A DNA stretch of 64,000 bases from Melghirimyces profundicolus (GTDB lineage: Bacteria > Bacillota > Bacilli > Thermoactinomycetales > DSM-45169). Made by a program: the position numbers and the translations under genes. Each line of letters begins with the position of its first letter. Within the stretch, counting starts at the first letter, position 1. The notes below the pieces were generated by a model that made no database searches, was not told the DNA's origin, and was given only the letters and a program-made list of their open reading frames with translations. Below, one piece after another: positions 9,785-18,844 of this stretch. The stretch covers positions 17,583 to 81,582 of the forward strand of contig NZ_QBKR01000018.1 in the NCBI RefSeq assembly GCF_003054245.1. The letters run 5' to 3'.

Positions 9785-10531
9785 GTGAGTTTCCTTCAAC
9801 GCTGGAAAGCATTTATCGGCATTATGAAATCGGACGTCCGGGCTGTCTTTGACCGGGACCCGGCCGCCCGGAGCACCTTTGAGGTGGTATTGACTTACTC
9901 CGGGCTGCACGCGATCTGGATGTATCGGATCGCCCACTGGTTTTTCAACCGGAAGAGGTTTCTCATTGCCCGGATCATCTCACAGGTCGCCCGCTTCCTG
10001 ACCGGAATTGAAATCCATCCCGGAGCCAAAATCGGCCGGGGGTTTTTCATCGACCACGGCATGGGGGTTGTCATCGGGGAAACTTGTGAAATCGGAGACA
10101 ATGTGACCCTCTACCAGGGGGTGACCCTGGGTGGAACCGGCAAGGAGAAAGGCAAACGGCATCCCACCGTGGAAGACGGTGTGCTGATCGCTTCCGGGGC
10201 CAAAGTTCTCGGATCGATGCGGATCGGACGGAATTCCAAGATCGGTGCGGGGTCCGTGGTGCTGCGTGAGGTTCCCCCCCATTCCACGGTGGTGGGAGTC
10301 CCCGGACGCGTGGTGGTTCAAAACGGGGTCCGGGTCGGCAGCGCCGCCGATCAGGATCTCGATCACGTCAACCTGCCCGACCCGGTCGAGGAGACCTGCA
10401 GAGAAATGGAAAACGAAATCGACCGGCTCAGGTGTCAGCTTGAGCGGATAAGGAAAGAACTGGACACCATCCGAGAGGAGAAGGAACGAGATGACCTTGC
10501 ACGTGTACAACACACAAACCAAAAAGCGTGA
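9785..10531 (+). CDS. cysE: Serine O-acetyltransferase
   Basis: Transfers an acetyl group from acetyl-CoA to serine, the first step of cysteine synthesis. An N-terminal helical domain ([18 protein letters not shown]) precedes left-handed beta-helix hexapeptide repeats with [17 protein letters not shown] and the [14 protein letters not shown] motif. The GTG at 9785 has a G-rich site upstream; an ATG at 9824 without a site would match the shorter B. subtilis protein (217 residues). At 248 residues it carries a C-terminal tail of about 50 residues rich in Glu, Arg and Leu that looks like a coiled coil. It overlaps cysS by 41 bases. Confidence 0.93.
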   Translation: MSFLQRWKAFIGIMKSDVRAVFDRDPAARSTFEVVLTYSGLHAIWMYRIAHWFFNRKRFLIARIISQVARFLTGIEIHPGAKIGRGFFIDHGMGVVIGETCEIGDNVTLYQGVTLGGTGKEKGKRHPTVEDGVLIASGAKVLGSMRIGRNSKIGAGSVVLREVPPHSTVVGVPGRVVVQNGVRVGSAADQDLDHVNLPDPVEETCREMENEIDRLRCQLERIRKELDTIREEKERDDLARVQHTNQKA

Positions 10532-11891
10532 ATCCTTTCGGCCGCTGAGGGACAAGAAAGTCAACATGTATGTTTGCGGGCCCACTGTTTACAACTACAT
10601 CCACATCGGAAACGCCCGGGTTTTCGTCTTTTTTGATGTGGTTCGCCGCTATCTCGAATACAAGGGCTACGAGGTGACGTATGTCCAGAACTTCACCGAT
10701 GTGGACGACCGGCTGATCGAAACAGCCCAACAGGAAGGGACGACGGTGAAAGAACTGGCGGAACGTTATATCCGTGCCTATTTTGAAGACATGGACGCCC
10801 TGGGGGTGAAACGGGCTGATGTCCATCCCAAGGCGACGGAACACATCGGAGAGATGGTGGAAGGGATCCGGATTCTCCTGGAAAAAGGATACGCTTATGA
10901 ACGGGACGGGGATGTCTATTACCGGGCGCTGAAAAAAGAGGATTACGGAAAACTGTCTCACCAGACCTTGGAGGAGCTGAAAGCGGGGGCACGGGTGGAA
11001 GTGAACGAGAAAAAGGAAAGTCCGCTGGATTTTGCTTTGTGGAAGAAATCGAAACCCGGTGAAATCAGCTGGGACAGTCCCTGGGGGAAAGGGCGCCCCG
11101 GATGGCACATCGAATGTTCGGCCATGTCGAAGAAATACCTTGGGGACACCCTGGATATCCATGCCGGCGGGATGGATCTGTGTTTTCCGCACCACGAGAA
11201 CGAGATTGCCCAAAGTGAAGCCTGGACGGGCAAACCCTTCGCCCGTTACTGGCTTCATAACGGCTACATCAAGATGGGAAACGAAAAGATGTCCAAGTCC
11301 CTGGGCAACATCGTCCGGGTGGTGGAGTTGCGCGAGAAGTATGAGCCCCGGGCGCTCCGATACTTCCTTCTTTCCGCCCATTACCGCAACCCGGTTTCCT
11401 TCAGCTTTGAGACGATCCACCAGATCGAAAGGGGCCTGGAACGCTTCGATACGGCGGTCACCAACTTGCACCACCGGATGAAGACGGCGGAAGCGGGGAA
11501 CGCCGAACCGACCGTGAACAAACGGCTGTCGGAACTGACGCGGGAGTTTGAAGCGGCGATGGACGATGATCTGAACACAGCCAATGCGATCAGCGTGTTG
11601 TACGATGCGGTCCGGTTTGCCAATGAAACCGTGGCCCGTTCCGTTGTCCCCCGGGGGACGCTCGCGGCCATTCTCGGCTGGCTCCGGCAGTTCGGAGGCG
11701 AAATCCTCGGGTTGGTGGTGGATGGAGAAGAAGAGAGCCTGGAGGCCGAGATCGAGGCTTTGATCGAAGAGCGGCAACAAGCCCGTGCCGCCCGGGACTT
11801 TAAACGGGCGGATGCCATCCGTGATCGGCTGGCCGAACGGGGAATCATCCTGGAAGACACCCCTCAGGGTGTACGTTGGCGGAGGAAATGA
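10491..11891 (+). CDS. cysS: Cysteinyl-tRNA synthetase
   Basis: Charges tRNA-Cys. Class I core with the HIGH-like HIGNAR, a zinc site that selects cysteine (Cys 29, the Cys in HIECSAM, and HH in CFPHHENE), and the KMSKS loop. A DALR-type anticodon-binding helical domain is C-terminal. The ATG follows a GAGGAGAAGG site inside cysE, so its translation is coupled to cysE. 466 residues, the same length as in B. subtilis. Confidence 0.97.
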   Translation: MTLHVYNTQTKKRESFRPLRDKKVNMYVCGPTVYNYIHIGNARVFVFFDVVRRYLEYKGYEVTYVQNFTDVDDRLIETAQQEGTTVKELAERYIRAYFEDMDALGVKRADVHPKATEHIGEMVEGIRILLEKGYAYERDGDVYYRALKKEDYGKLSHQTLEELKAGARVEVNEKKESPLDFALWKKSKPGEISWDSPWGKGRPGWHIECSAMSKKYLGDTLDIHAGGMDLCFPHHENEIAQSEAWTGKPFARYWLHNGYIKMGNEKMSKSLGNIVRVVELREKYEPRALRYFLLSAHYRNPVSFSFETIHQIERGLERFDTAVTNLHHRMKTAEAGNAEPTVNKRLSELTREFEAAMDDDLNTANAISVLYDAVRFANETVARSVVPRGTLAAILGWLRQFGGEILGLVVDGEEESLEAEIEALIEERQQARAARDFKRADAIRDRLAERGIILEDTPQGVRWRRK

Positions 11892-11892
11892 A

Positions 11893-12330
11893 ATGGAAAA
11901 CATCTTGGGCCAAACCGGACGGGTCACGTTACAGAAGAAGCCTGCGGAGATCAACCCCCTCCTTCTCGCCTACCTGGGGGATGCCGTATATGAACTGTTT
12001 GTCCGCTATCACCTCCTGGCCAGGGGGGAAAGCCGTCCCAACGCGATCCACCAAGAGGCGGTCCGTTTCGTCTCCGCACGGGCGCAGGCGGAAGTGGTCC
12101 GCAGGGTCGAGCTCTGGCTGACAGAGGAGGAAAAGGACGTGTTGCGGCGCGGACGGAACACCAAATCGGGAAGCGTGCCGAAGAACGTCAAAATGGTGGA
12201 CTACCGTTATAGCACGGGCCTGGAGACTCTGGTCGGTTACTGGTATCTGACCGGACAGACCGAGCGATTGACGGAGGCGATGACGAGGGTCATTGAGACA
12301 CTGGAAGGAGACGTCGACCATGGAGAATGA
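11893..12330 (+). CDS. mrnC: Mini-ribonuclease 3
   Basis: RNase III-like enzyme without the double-stranded RNA-binding domain; in B. subtilis it trims the ends of 23S rRNA precursor. The RNase III signature appears as LLAYLGDAVYELFVR near residue 20. The ATG lies one base after the cysS stop, with GGAGG inside the end of cysS. 145 residues, a typical size. It overlaps rlmB by 11 bases. Confidence 0.95.
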   Translation: MENILGQTGRVTLQKKPAEINPLLLAYLGDAVYELFVRYHLLARGESRPNAIHQEAVRFVSARAQAEVVRRVELWLTEEEKDVLRRGRNTKSGSVPKNVKMVDYRYSTGLETLVGYWYLTGQTERLTEAMTRVIETLEGDVDHGE

Positions 12331-13063
12331 ATGGCTGATCGGCCGACAAGCAATCCGGGAAGCGATCAGGGCGGGACGAAACATGGAAAAACTCCTGGTG
12401 GCCGAAGGGGCCGGCAGAGGGAGAGGGGGATTGGCTCCCCTTTTGGAAGAGGCTCGCAAGATGGGAATCCCCGTGCAACACGTGCCCAGAAAAAAGCTGG
12501 ACGGGCTGGCTGAGGGCGGCAATCATCAGGGAGTGATCGCCCGGGTGGAAGCCTATCGATACGCGGAGTTGGAAGATCTTTTCCGGAGGGCGGAAAGCCG
12601 AGGGGAGCCCCCGTTCTTTCTTTTGTTGGACGGAATGGAAGATCCCCATAACCTCGGATCCATTCTCCGGACCGCGGACGCCGCGGGGGTTCACGGTGTG
12701 GTGATCCCCAAGAGGCGGGCGGCTGGACTCACCCGGACGGTGGCCAAAACGTCCGCCGGCGCCGTTGAACATGTCCTCGTGGCCCGTGTCACCAACCTGA
12801 ACCGGGTGGCCGATGAAATGAAGGAGCGGGGTGTGTGGTTGGTGGGAAGCGATGCCGACGCTTCCGGGATGTATGATACAGTCGATTATTCCGGACCGAC
12901 CGCCCTGGTGATCGGCAACGAAGGGAAAGGGATCAGCCGGCTTCTGAAGCAGAAATGCGACTTTTTGGTGCGGCTTCCCATGAAAGGGAGCGTATCCTCC
13001 CTCAATGCTTCCGTCGCGGGAGCTCTTCTGATGTACGAAGTGGTCCGAGACCGGGGGAGATGA
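12320..13063 (+). CDS. rlmB: 23S rRNA (guanosine-2'-O-)-methyltransferase RlmB
   Basis: SpoU/TrmH-family (SPOUT) methyltransferase that modifies a guanosine ribose in 23S rRNA. An N-terminal RNA-binding substrate domain is followed by the trefoil-knot domain with motif 1 (LDGMEDPHNLGSILRTADA), motif 2 (ALVIGNEGKGISR) and motif 3 (PMKGSVSSLNASVA). ATG 12320 has AAGGAG (12305-12310) 9 bases upstream. 247 residues. Confidence 0.95.
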   Translation: MENEWLIGRQAIREAIRAGRNMEKLLVAEGAGRGRGGLAPLLEEARKMGIPVQHVPRKKLDGLAEGGNHQGVIARVEAYRYAELEDLFRRAESRGEPPFFLLLDGMEDPHNLGSILRTADAAGVHGVVIPKRRAAGLTRTVAKTSAGAVEHVLVARVTNLNRVADEMKERGVWLVGSDADASGMYDTVDYSGPTALVIGNEGKGISRLLKQKCDFLVRLPMKGSVSSLNASVAGALLMYEVVRDRGR

Positions 13064-13066
13064 CCG

Positions 13067-13576
13067 GTGAAGCATACGGAAGAGTGGCTCATCGTCGACG
13101 GATACAACGTGATCGGGGCCCGCGAGGACTGGTCCGCTCTTTCGCTGGAAGAGGCGCGCCACCGCCTGACGACCCTTCTATCGGAATATCAGTCCACCAC
13201 GGGGCGCCGGGTGTTCCTGGTTTTTGACGCTCACCGTGTGCCGGGCGGCGCGACCCGTCTGAACGAACAGCGGATCCATGTGATTTACACCAAAGAACAG
13301 GAAACGGCGGATCAGGCGATTGAACGGCTGGTCAAACAAAACAAAGCTCCCGGACGAAGGATTTATGTCGCCACTTCCGACTATCTGGAACAGCGCATGG
13401 TCTTCGGCCAGGGGGCTTATCGCCTGTCCTCCCGCGAGCTTCTGGAGGAGCTCCGGTTCATGAAAGCCGCCATCTCCCGCAAAATCGAGGAATCAAAGAG
13501 CGGCAGACGAACCTTGGGTCAAGGGTTGAAGGGAGATATACTCAGAACATTCGAAAATTGGAGGCGGAAAAAATAG
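13067..13576 (+). CDS. rae1: Ribosome-dependent mRNA endonuclease Rae1 (YacP, NYN domain)
   Basis: PIN-like NYN-domain protein. The B. subtilis homologue enters the ribosome A site and cleaves certain mRNAs during translation. The first acidic motif is LIVDGYNVIGA near the N terminus, and further conserved acidic residues are in VFDAHRV and YVATSDYLEQ. It starts 3 bases after rlmB at GTG 13067 with GGGGGAGA upstream. 169 residues, matching YacP. Confidence 0.93.
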   Translation: MKHTEEWLIVDGYNVIGAREDWSALSLEEARHRLTTLLSEYQSTTGRRVFLVFDAHRVPGGATRLNEQRIHVIYTKEQETADQAIERLVKQNKAPGRRIYVATSDYLEQRMVFGQGAYRLSSRELLEELRFMKAAISRKIEESKSGRRTLGQGLKGDILRTFENWRRKK

Positions 13577-13584
13577 GTGAAAAT

Positions 13585-13614
13585 TTGACGTTTTTGTTGC
13601 AACTCGGCTATAAT
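13585..13614 (+). promoter_or_regulatory. SigA-type promoter for sigH
   Basis: TTGACG (13585-13590), an 18-base spacer and a perfect TATAAT (13609-13614), overlapping the end region of rae1. In B. subtilis the sigH promoter is SigA-dependent and repressed by AbrB; no AbrB site can be read from sequence alone. Confidence 0.75.
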
Positions 13615-13656
13615 GAACCTATCATGGTTTCCAGCCAACGGGTCGGAGGGATGAAG

Positions 13657-14304
13657 GTGAGCGTCAATCTCCAATGCACGACGACGGACTTCGATGTGAG
13701 GGCCGACGAAGAGCTGGTGGAGTATGTCCGCATGGGTGACGGAGCCGCCTTGGAACAGTTGATCAATAAGTACAAAAATTTCGTCCGCGCCAAAGCCCGG
13801 TCTTACTTCCTGATCGGGGCCGATCATGAAGATATCGTTCAGGAGGGGATGATCGGCCTCTACAAGGCGATCCGCGATTTCCGCGGGGACAAGTTGGCAT
13901 CGTTCAAAGCCTTTGCCGAGTTGTGCATTACACGTCAGATTATCACGGCGATCAAGACGGCCACGAGGCAGAAACACATTCCGCTCAATTCCTACGTTTC
14001 CTTGGACAAGCCCATTTACGATGAAGATTCCGACCGAACCTTGATGGATATCCTGACGGGGGGGAGGGTTTCGGACCCGGAGGAACTTTACATCAATCAG
14101 GAAGAATTTGATGACATCGAAGATAAAATGTCGCAAATTTTGAGCGATTTGGAGCGGAAGGTGCTGATGTTGTATCTGGATGGACGTTCCTATCAGGAGA
14201 TTGCCGTCGACCTGAACCGGCATGTCAAATCGATTGACAATGCCCTGCAACGTGTGAAGCGAAAGCTGGAGCGCTACCTGGAAGTGCGTGAAGTCTCGTT
14301 CTGA
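13657..14304 (+). CDS. sigH: RNA polymerase sigma-H factor
   Basis: Sigma factor for the transition to stationary phase, competence and sporulation entry. Region 2 is very close to B. subtilis SigH (RAKARSYFLIGADHEDIVQEG), and region 4 has the helix-turn-helix SYQEIAVDLNRHVKSIDNAL. Start choice: GTG 13657 lies 6 bases after CGGAGGG and gives 215 residues (218 in B. subtilis); ATG 13651 touches the ribosome site and ATG 13624 lacks one. A strong terminator follows. Confidence 0.95.
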   Translation: MSVNLQCTTTDFDVRADEELVEYVRMGDGAALEQLINKYKNFVRAKARSYFLIGADHEDIVQEGMIGLYKAIRDFRGDKLASFKAFAELCITRQIITAIKTATRQKHIPLNSYVSLDKPIYDEDSDRTLMDILTGGRVSDPEELYINQEEFDDIEDKMSQILSDLERKVLMLYLDGRSYQEIAVDLNRHVKSIDNALQRVKRKLERYLEVREVSF

Positions 14305-14344
14305 GCATCAAATGAAGTATTTCTGTTAAAAGTTGAAGGCGATG

Positions 14345-14366
14345 ACCGGGGTTCCCCCGGTTTTTT
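14345..14366 (+). terminator. Intrinsic terminator after sigH
   Basis: A 7-bp GC stem (14345-14351 with 14355-14361), 3-base loop, then a T run. It ends the cysE-sigH transcript. Confidence 0.85.
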
Positions 14367-14444
14367 CTTCTCTTAAAGTATGGTTCGACAACAAGTTACA
14401 AAATCCTCCCTTTAACCAAAAAAGTTGAAAGATTTTATTTGCAG

Positions 14445-14520
14445 TTTAAAGCCCGACTTTACCCGGATATAATGGAAAGGGTATTGTATTTCGTTGACAT
14501 GCTTATTTCCATATGATAAT
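14445..14520 (+). promoter_or_regulatory. Promoter region of rpmG-secE-nusG
   Basis: Two candidates. One is TTTAAA (14445-14450), 16 bases, then TATAAT (14467-14472). The other is a perfect TTGACA (14494-14499) with GATAAT (14515-14520) after only 15 bases. Either would read into rpmG after the sigH terminator. Confidence 0.55.
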
Positions 14521-14584
14521 GTTGTTTGGGTATTTGTAAGACGCCTGTCAAAAACTGTGGGCGCGGATCGAGGAGGTGTTGAAC

Positions 14585-14734
14585 GTGCGCGTATTGATCA
14601 CGATGGCATGTACGGAATGCAAAGAGCGTAACTATTCGTCCACTAAAAATAAACGTAAGCATCCCGACCGGATGGAATTCCGTAAATACTGCCCCCGTTG
14701 CAACGGGCACACACTGCACCGGGAAACCAAATAA
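14585..14734 (+). CDS. rpmG: 50S ribosomal protein L33
   Basis: 49-residue protein of the large subunit near the E site. It is the zinc-binding form, with Cys 9 and Cys 12 (ACTECK) paired with Cys 36 and Cys 39 (YCPRCN). GTG 14585 follows AGGAGGTG (14571-14578). Position directly before secE is conserved. Bacillales often hold a second, zinc-free paralogue elsewhere. Confidence 0.95.
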   Translation: MRVLITMACTECKERNYSSTKNKRKHPDRMEFRKYCPRCNGHTLHRETK

Positions 14735-14764
14735 TCAATTGAGATGTCTCAGGGGGGAACACGC

Positions 14765-14986
14765 ATGGGTTTTCTCGGCCGAATCGGGAGCGGTATCAAA
14801 AGGAGCGTCACCGGAACTGCCAATTTTATCAGTACGGGTGTGGCAGAGCTGAAAAAGGTCCGGTGGCCCTCGCGACAGGAGCTTTTTAAATACACCCTGG
14901 TCGTGCTCATTACCGTCATCTTTGTGACGCTCTTCACCGTCATCATTGATTTGGGGATTGCCAACCTGGTCGAGCGGATCACATGA
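14765..14986 (+). CDS. secE: Preprotein translocase subunit SecE
   Basis: Small clamp subunit of the SecYEG channel. 73 residues: an amphipathic helix with the conserved [12 protein letters not shown], followed by a single membrane helix ([15 protein letters not shown]). ATG 14765 follows AGGGGGGAA. Its partner SecY is at 44.8 kb. nusG follows. Confidence 0.96.
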   Translation: MGFLGRIGSGIKRSVTGTANFISTGVAELKKVRWPSRQELFKYTLVVLITVIFVTLFTVIIDLGIANLVERIT

Positions 14987-15007
14987 TCGGACGGGGAAAT
15001 ATGTCTT

Positions 15008-15041
15008 AAGGGGGGACAGGGCCCGCGCCCTGATTTTCATG
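15008..15041 (+). promoter_or_regulatory. Ribosome site and bridging hairpin of nusG
   Basis: The only good ribosome site, AAGGGGGG (15008-15015), is 23 bases from the nusG ATG, too far to work linearly. Between them is a perfect 6-bp hairpin (15017-15022 with 15027-15032, loop CCGC). If folded it brings the effective spacing to about 7 bases. The geometry is directly visible; the functional reading is inference. Confidence 0.55.
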
Positions 15042-15572
15042 GAGAAGAATTGGTATGTTGTACACACCTACTCGGGCTACGAGAACAAGGTGAAAACCAA
15101 CCTGGAAAAACGCGTCCATTCAATGGATATGCAGGACAAGATCTTTCGCGTTCTGGTGCCGACGGAAGATGAGATCGAGCACAAGGACGGAAAACGGAAG
15201 ACGGTCCAGCGGAAGGTTTTCCCGGGGTATGTTCTGGTCGAGATGGTGATGACCGATGATTCGTGGTATGTGGTGCGCAATACTCCGGGGGTGACGGGTT
15301 TCGTCGGATCTCCCGGGGGAGGAGCCAAACCCACCCCCCTTATGCCCGATGAAGTCCAACGCATCCTGAACCAGATGGGGATGGAAGAAGCCCGGCCAAA
15401 GGTCGATTTCAACGTGTCCGAGAGCGTGAAGGTGAAGGAAGGTCCCTTCGCCAACTTCGTCGGAAACATCGAAGAAGTGGATCCTCATCGCCGGAAGCTG
15501 AAGGTGCTTGTCAACATGTTCGGCCGGGAAACCCCGGTGGAGCTCGACTTCAACCAAGTGGAAAAAATTTGA
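15039..15572 (+). CDS. nusG: Transcription termination/antitermination protein NusG
   Basis: Binds RNA polymerase and modulates pausing and termination; in B. subtilis it stimulates sequence-specific pausing. The NGN domain begins [16 protein letters not shown] and the C-terminal KOW motif is at [13 protein letters not shown]. 177 residues, matching the family. The start is set by homology (MEKNWYVVH), because the ribosome site is unusually distant (see the separate hairpin entry). Confidence 0.96.
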   Translation: MEKNWYVVHTYSGYENKVKTNLEKRVHSMDMQDKIFRVLVPTEDEIEHKDGKRKTVQRKVFPGYVLVEMVMTDDSWYVVRNTPGVTGFVGSPGGGAKPTPLMPDEVQRILNQMGMEEARPKVDFNVSESVKVKEGPFANFVGNIEEVDPHRRKLKVLVNMFGRETPVELDFNQVEKI

Positions 15573-15593
15573 TTGGATGGTTTTCCTTCCGTT

Positions 15594-15621
15594 TTGACTT
15601 AATTCGTGATAAAATTACCAT
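15594..15621 (+). promoter_or_regulatory. Candidate promoter of rplK-rplA
   Basis: TTGACT (15594-15599), 16 bases, TACCAT (15616-15621, 4 of 6 matches). A better -10 (TAAAAT, 15610-15615) is only 10 bases from the -35 box. The 163-base gap between nusG and rplK suggests an own promoter and leader. Confidence 0.4.
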
Positions 15622-15735
15622 GTTTGGGTTCAGCGAATTCGGGACCGGCGCCACATCCCGGACGCACCCGCTGTTTGTTTGACCGTGGGAGGGCTTGACC
15701 CGAGGGAACCACATTTTTGAAGGGAGTTGGATGAT

Positions 15736-16161
15736 GTGGCCAAAAAAGTGATCAAAGTTGTCAAGCTGCAGATTCCAGCCGGTAAAGCCAACCCGGCGCC
15801 GCCGGTCGGTCCCGCGCTGGGGCAAGCCGGTGTCAACATCATGGGCTTCTGCAAGGAATTTAACGCCCGCACTGCCGATCAGGCGGGTATGATCATTCCG
15901 GTGGAAATCACCGTTTATGAAGATCGCTCGTTCACCTTTGTAACGAAAACCCCTCCGGCTGCCGTTCTCCTGAAAAAAGCAGCCGGCATCGACAAAGCCT
16001 CGGGGGAGCCCAACCGCAATAAAGTGGCGACCATTAAACGGGATAAAATCCGCGAAATCGCGGAACTGAAAATGCCTGACCTGAACGCCGCCAATGTCGA
16101 GGCCGCCATGCGGATGGTGGAAGGAACCGCCCGTAGCATGGGGATCGCCGTCGAAGACTGA
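15736..16161 (+). CDS. rplK: 50S ribosomal protein L11
   Basis: Part of the GTPase-associated centre of the large subunit, target of thiopeptide antibiotics and needed for RelA-type stringent signalling. Near-identical to other Bacillales L11 ([20 protein letters not shown]). GTG 15736 is preferred over the in-frame TTG 15727, because the GAAGGGA site is 10 bases away and the protein then begins MAKKV. 141 residues. Confidence 0.97.
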   Translation: MAKKVIKVVKLQIPAGKANPAPPVGPALGQAGVNIMGFCKEFNARTADQAGMIIPVEITVYEDRSFTFVTKTPPAAVLLKKAAGIDKASGEPNRNKVATIKRDKIREIAELKMPDLNAANVEAAMRMVEGTARSMGIAVED

Positions 16162-16248
16162 CAGGCGTTCCAACGCGTCGTCAGCCGCCACGGGCTGACC
16201 GCGTGAGTGGGAGGATCATCCGTTATTACCACGAAGGGAGGAAATACC

Positions 16249-16947
16249 GTGGCTAAACATGGCAAGAAATATCAGGAAGCACTGAAGAAGATCGACCGGG
16301 AACAATCCTACGAGATCGAAGAGGCGCTCCAGTTGGTGAAAGAGGTGGCTCCCGCCAAGTTCGACGAAACCGTTGAAGCGGCTTTCCGTTTGGGCGTCGA
16401 TACCAAACGGGCCGATCAACAGGTCCGCGGCGCGGTGGTGCTGCCCCATGGGACCGGGAAAACCAAGCGGGTTCTGGTCTTCGCCAAGGGAGAAAAGGCG
16501 AAGGAAGCGGAACAGGCTGGCGCTGATTATGTCGGCGAAGAGGACCTCGTCTCCAAAGTGAGCCAGGGTTGGCTGGACTTTGACGTGGTCATCGCCACTC
16601 CCGACATGATGGGACAGGTCGGCAAACTGGGCCGGATCCTCGGTCCCCGTGGCCTGATGCCGAACCCGAAAACCGGCACCGTGACTTTTGATGTGGCCAA
16701 AGCCGTCGAGGAAGCGAAAGCGGGTAAAATCGAGTACCGTGCCGACCGGAACGGGAATGTGCATGCCCCCATCGGAAAAGTCTCCTTCGACAAGGAGAAA
16801 CTGGCCGAAAACTTCCGGGTTTTGGCTGAAACCCTGATCAAAGCCAAGCCGGCTGCCGCCAAAGGGCAATACATGAAGAGCGCAACGGTCTCTTCCACCA
16901 TGGGACCGGGTGTGCCGGTCAACACATCGCGTTTCACCGGCCGCTGA
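16249..16947 (+). CDS. rplA: 50S ribosomal protein L1
   Basis: L1-stalk protein that moves deacylated tRNA out of the E site; in many bacteria it also represses its own operon. Conserved [20 protein letters not shown] and VNTSRFTG near the C terminus. GTG 16249 follows GGGAGG (16236-16241) and gives 232 residues, the standard length. Confidence 0.97.
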   Translation: MAKHGKKYQEALKKIDREQSYEIEEALQLVKEVAPAKFDETVEAAFRLGVDTKRADQQVRGAVVLPHGTGKTKRVLVFAKGEKAKEAEQAGADYVGEEDLVSKVSQGWLDFDVVIATPDMMGQVGKLGRILGPRGLMPNPKTGTVTFDVAKAVEEAKAGKIEYRADRNGNVHAPIGKVSFDKEKLAENFRVLAETLIKAKPAAAKGQYMKSATVSSTMGPGVPVNTSRFTGR

Positions 16948-16989
16948 ATCCGGCGGTTGGTTGAATAAATCCAACCCGTTTCTCACCGA

Positions 16990-17131
16990 CAAATGAATCA
17001 AAGTGATACCGCAGACAGCCGGGGCACCTGTCGGTGCTTAAAGCATCCCAGCCGAGGTATCGGAGATCATCCCCATTTGTTGTTTGGATGGGAGATTGTT
17101 CCCGGCCTTCGTCTGTCTGCGAAGGCTTTTT
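16990..17131 (+). promoter_or_regulatory. L10 leader with attenuator terminator
   Basis: Autoregulatory leader bound by the L10(L12) complex. The conserved Firmicutes features are visible: ACCGCAGACAGCC and GGGGCACCT, then TAAAGCATCCCAGCCGAGGTAT (17003-17070). A 7-bp terminator stem (17105-17111 with 17120-17126) and T run follow before rplJ. Small open frames across this leader are not genes. Confidence 0.88.
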
Positions 17132-17167
17132 CATTTGCTCGGATTCCGATCTTAAGGAGGTGTGTCC

Positions 17168-17677
17168 ATGTCCACGGCAATCGAAAAGAAGAAGCAAATC
17201 GTGGCTGAAATCGTTGAAAAGCTCTCCAACAGCAAGGCGACGATTCTGACGGATTACCGCGGGCTCAACGTGGCACAGATGACGGAACTGCGGAAGCAGC
17301 TCCGTGAAGCCGGAGTGGATTTCCAAGTGCTGAAAAACACTATGATCCGGCGCGCCACCGCCGAAACCAACCTGAGCGAACTGGACGAACATTTGGTGGG
17401 TCCCACGGCCGTCGCCTTCTCCGAGGAAGATGTAGTCGCACCGGCCAAAGTGCTGAACCAGTTCGCCAAGGAGAATCAGGATCTGGAGATCAAAGGCGGG
17501 GTCCTCGAAGGTCGCGTTATCAGCATCGACGAAATCAAGGAGCTGGCTAACCTTCCCTCCTATGAGGGTCTCGTGTCCATGCTGCTCTCCGTTCTGCAGG
17601 CCCCGATACGCAATTTTGCCTTGGCCGTTCAAGCAGTGGCCGACAAAGAGGGCGAAGGCGAAGGGGAAGGCGCTTAA
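17168..17677 (+). CDS. rplJ: 50S ribosomal protein L10
   Basis: Base of the L12 stalk; binds L11-region rRNA and several L12 dimers through its C-terminal helix. 169 residues. ATG 17168 lies 7 bases after AAGGAGG (17154-17160); the GTG at 17162 is too close. The C terminus is a short acidic Gly-Glu repeat tail. Confidence 0.97.
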   Translation: MSTAIEKKKQIVAEIVEKLSNSKATILTDYRGLNVAQMTELRKQLREAGVDFQVLKNTMIRRATAETNLSELDEHLVGPTAVAFSEEDVVAPAKVLNQFAKENQDLEIKGGVLEGRVISIDEIKELANLPSYEGLVSMLLSVLQAPIRNFALAVQAVADKEGEGEGEGA

Positions 17678-17755
17678 AGCTTCATTACGCTTACTGAACC
17701 GACGGTCGCTCCTGACGGGAACGCCGTTTTGAAAAAGCTTATGGGAGGTATTATC

Positions 17756-18121
17756 ATGAGCAAAGAACAAATCATCGAAGCCATTAAAGGCATGAGTGTG
17801 CTCGAACTGAACGATCTGGTCAAAGCCATCGAAGAGGAGTTCGGCGTAACCGCCGCCGCACCGGTGGCCGTTGCCGGCGGAGGCGCTGGCGAGGCAGCTG
17901 CCGAGGAACAAACCGAATTCGACGTCGTTCTGACCGATGCCGGGTCTTCCAAGATCAACGTCATCAAAGCGGTTCGCGGTATCACCGGCTTGGGTCTGAA
18001 GGAAGCCAAAGCCCTGGTGGACGGGGCTCCGAGCCCGGTCAAAGAAGGGGCATCCAAAGAAGAAGCCGAAGAAATCAAATCCAAACTGGAAGAAGCCGGT
18101 GCCTCGGTGGAATTGAAGTAA
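17756..18121 (+). CDS. rplL: 50S ribosomal protein L7/L12
   Basis: Flexible stalk protein that recruits translational GTPases such as EF-Tu and EF-G, both encoded further on. 121 residues: N-terminal dimerisation helices, an Ala/Gly-rich hinge (about 38-52), and the globular domain with [23 protein letters not shown] 17756 follows GGGAGG. A strong hairpin with T run lies after the stop. Confidence 0.97.
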   Translation: MSKEQIIEAIKGMSVLELNDLVKAIEEEFGVTAAAPVAVAGGGAGEAAAEEQTEFDVVLTDAGSSKINVIKAVRGITGLGLKEAKALVDGAPSPVKEGASKEEAEEIKSKLEEAGASVELK

Positions 18122-18139
18122 CATCCGCCGGATAGCCGG

Positions 18140-18173
18140 ACCTGCCGGCCGATGCAGCCGGCAGGTCTTTTTT
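18140..18173 (+). terminator. Terminator or attenuator after rplL
   Basis: Perfect 10-bp GC stem (18140-18149 with 18157-18166) followed by C and six T. It sits between the L10-L12 genes and the methyltransferase gene, and would lower expression of the latter relative to rplL. Confidence 0.85.
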
Positions 18174-18190
18174 CATGCTGAGGTGATTGC

Positions 18191-18802
18191 ATGGCGGACC
18201 ACTATTATTCCGGCGATCCCGACGTCGCCAGGGATGAACGGGAAATCCAAGCGATTTTGAGGGGAAAAGCTTTTCGCTTTCGAGCCGATGCCGGTGTTTT
18301 CTCCAAAAAGGGCATCGATTTTGGAACGAGGCTCCTGATCGAAACAGCGGAGCTTCCGGAAACGGGGGAGATCCTGGATCTCGGCTGCGGCTACGGTCCC
18401 GTCGGGATCGCCTGTGCTTTCTTTGCGCCTGCGTGCCGGGTGACCATGGTGGACGTGAACCGGAGGGCTCTGGAACTGGCGGAGCGGAATGCCGGTATCA
18501 ACGGGGTAAAGGACCGGGTGGAAGTGCTGGAGAGCGATGGTCTTCAGGCTGTCCGGCAACGGCGTTTTGCGGGGATTTTGACGAATCCCCCGATCCGCAC
18601 CGGAAAGAAGACCGTTTACCGGTTGTTCCGGGAATGCCGTGACCAACTGGAGCCAGGGGGATCGTTGTGGGTGGTCATTCGAAAACAGCAGGGGGGCGCT
18701 TCTGCAAAAAAAGAGCTGGAAACCTTGTTTCCCGAAGTGGGTATCGTGGAAAAGAAAAAAGGCTTCTGGATTCTCCGCTCCCGGAAGGAGAGCGGAGATT
18801 GA
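18191..18802 (+). CDS. Class I SAM-dependent methyltransferase, RsmC-like (YbxB)
   Basis: 203-residue methyltransferase of the MTS family that includes rRNA guanine-N2 enzymes. The SAM motif is ILDLGCGYGPVG (about 59-70), an acidic ribose-binding MVDVNRRALELA follows, and the catalytic NPPI tetrad lies in TNPPIRTGK. The homologous gene ybxB sits between rplL and rpoB in B. subtilis. RNA guanine methylation is inferred from the NPPI motif; the exact target is unknown. Confidence 0.9.
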   Translation: MADHYYSGDPDVARDEREIQAILRGKAFRFRADAGVFSKKGIDFGTRLLIETAELPETGEILDLGCGYGPVGIACAFFAPACRVTMVDVNRRALELAERNAGINGVKDRVEVLESDGLQAVRQRRFAGILTNPPIRTGKKTVYRLFRECRDQLEPGGSLWVVIRKQQGGASAKKELETLFPEVGIVEKKKGFWILRSRKESGD

Positions 18803-18809
18803 TCAGGCA

Positions 18810-18838
18810 TTGACACTGGTTCCGCGGTGTGGTATCGT
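18810..18838 (+). promoter_or_regulatory. Promoter of rpoB-rpoC
   Basis: A perfect TTGACA (18810-18815), a 17-base spacer and TATCGT (18833-18838). It implies a leader of nearly 290 bases before rpoB. Confidence 0.65.
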
Positions 18839-18844
18839 TTTAGA

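Noticed and set aside
9505..9852. 115-codon open frame, and the upstream extension of cysE from 9593
   Set aside because: Both fall in the T-box leader; the T-box motif and terminator explain the DNA.
16993..17249. Two 71-codon open frames between rplA and rplJ
   Set aside because: They lie in the L10 leader, which has its own conserved sequence and terminator.
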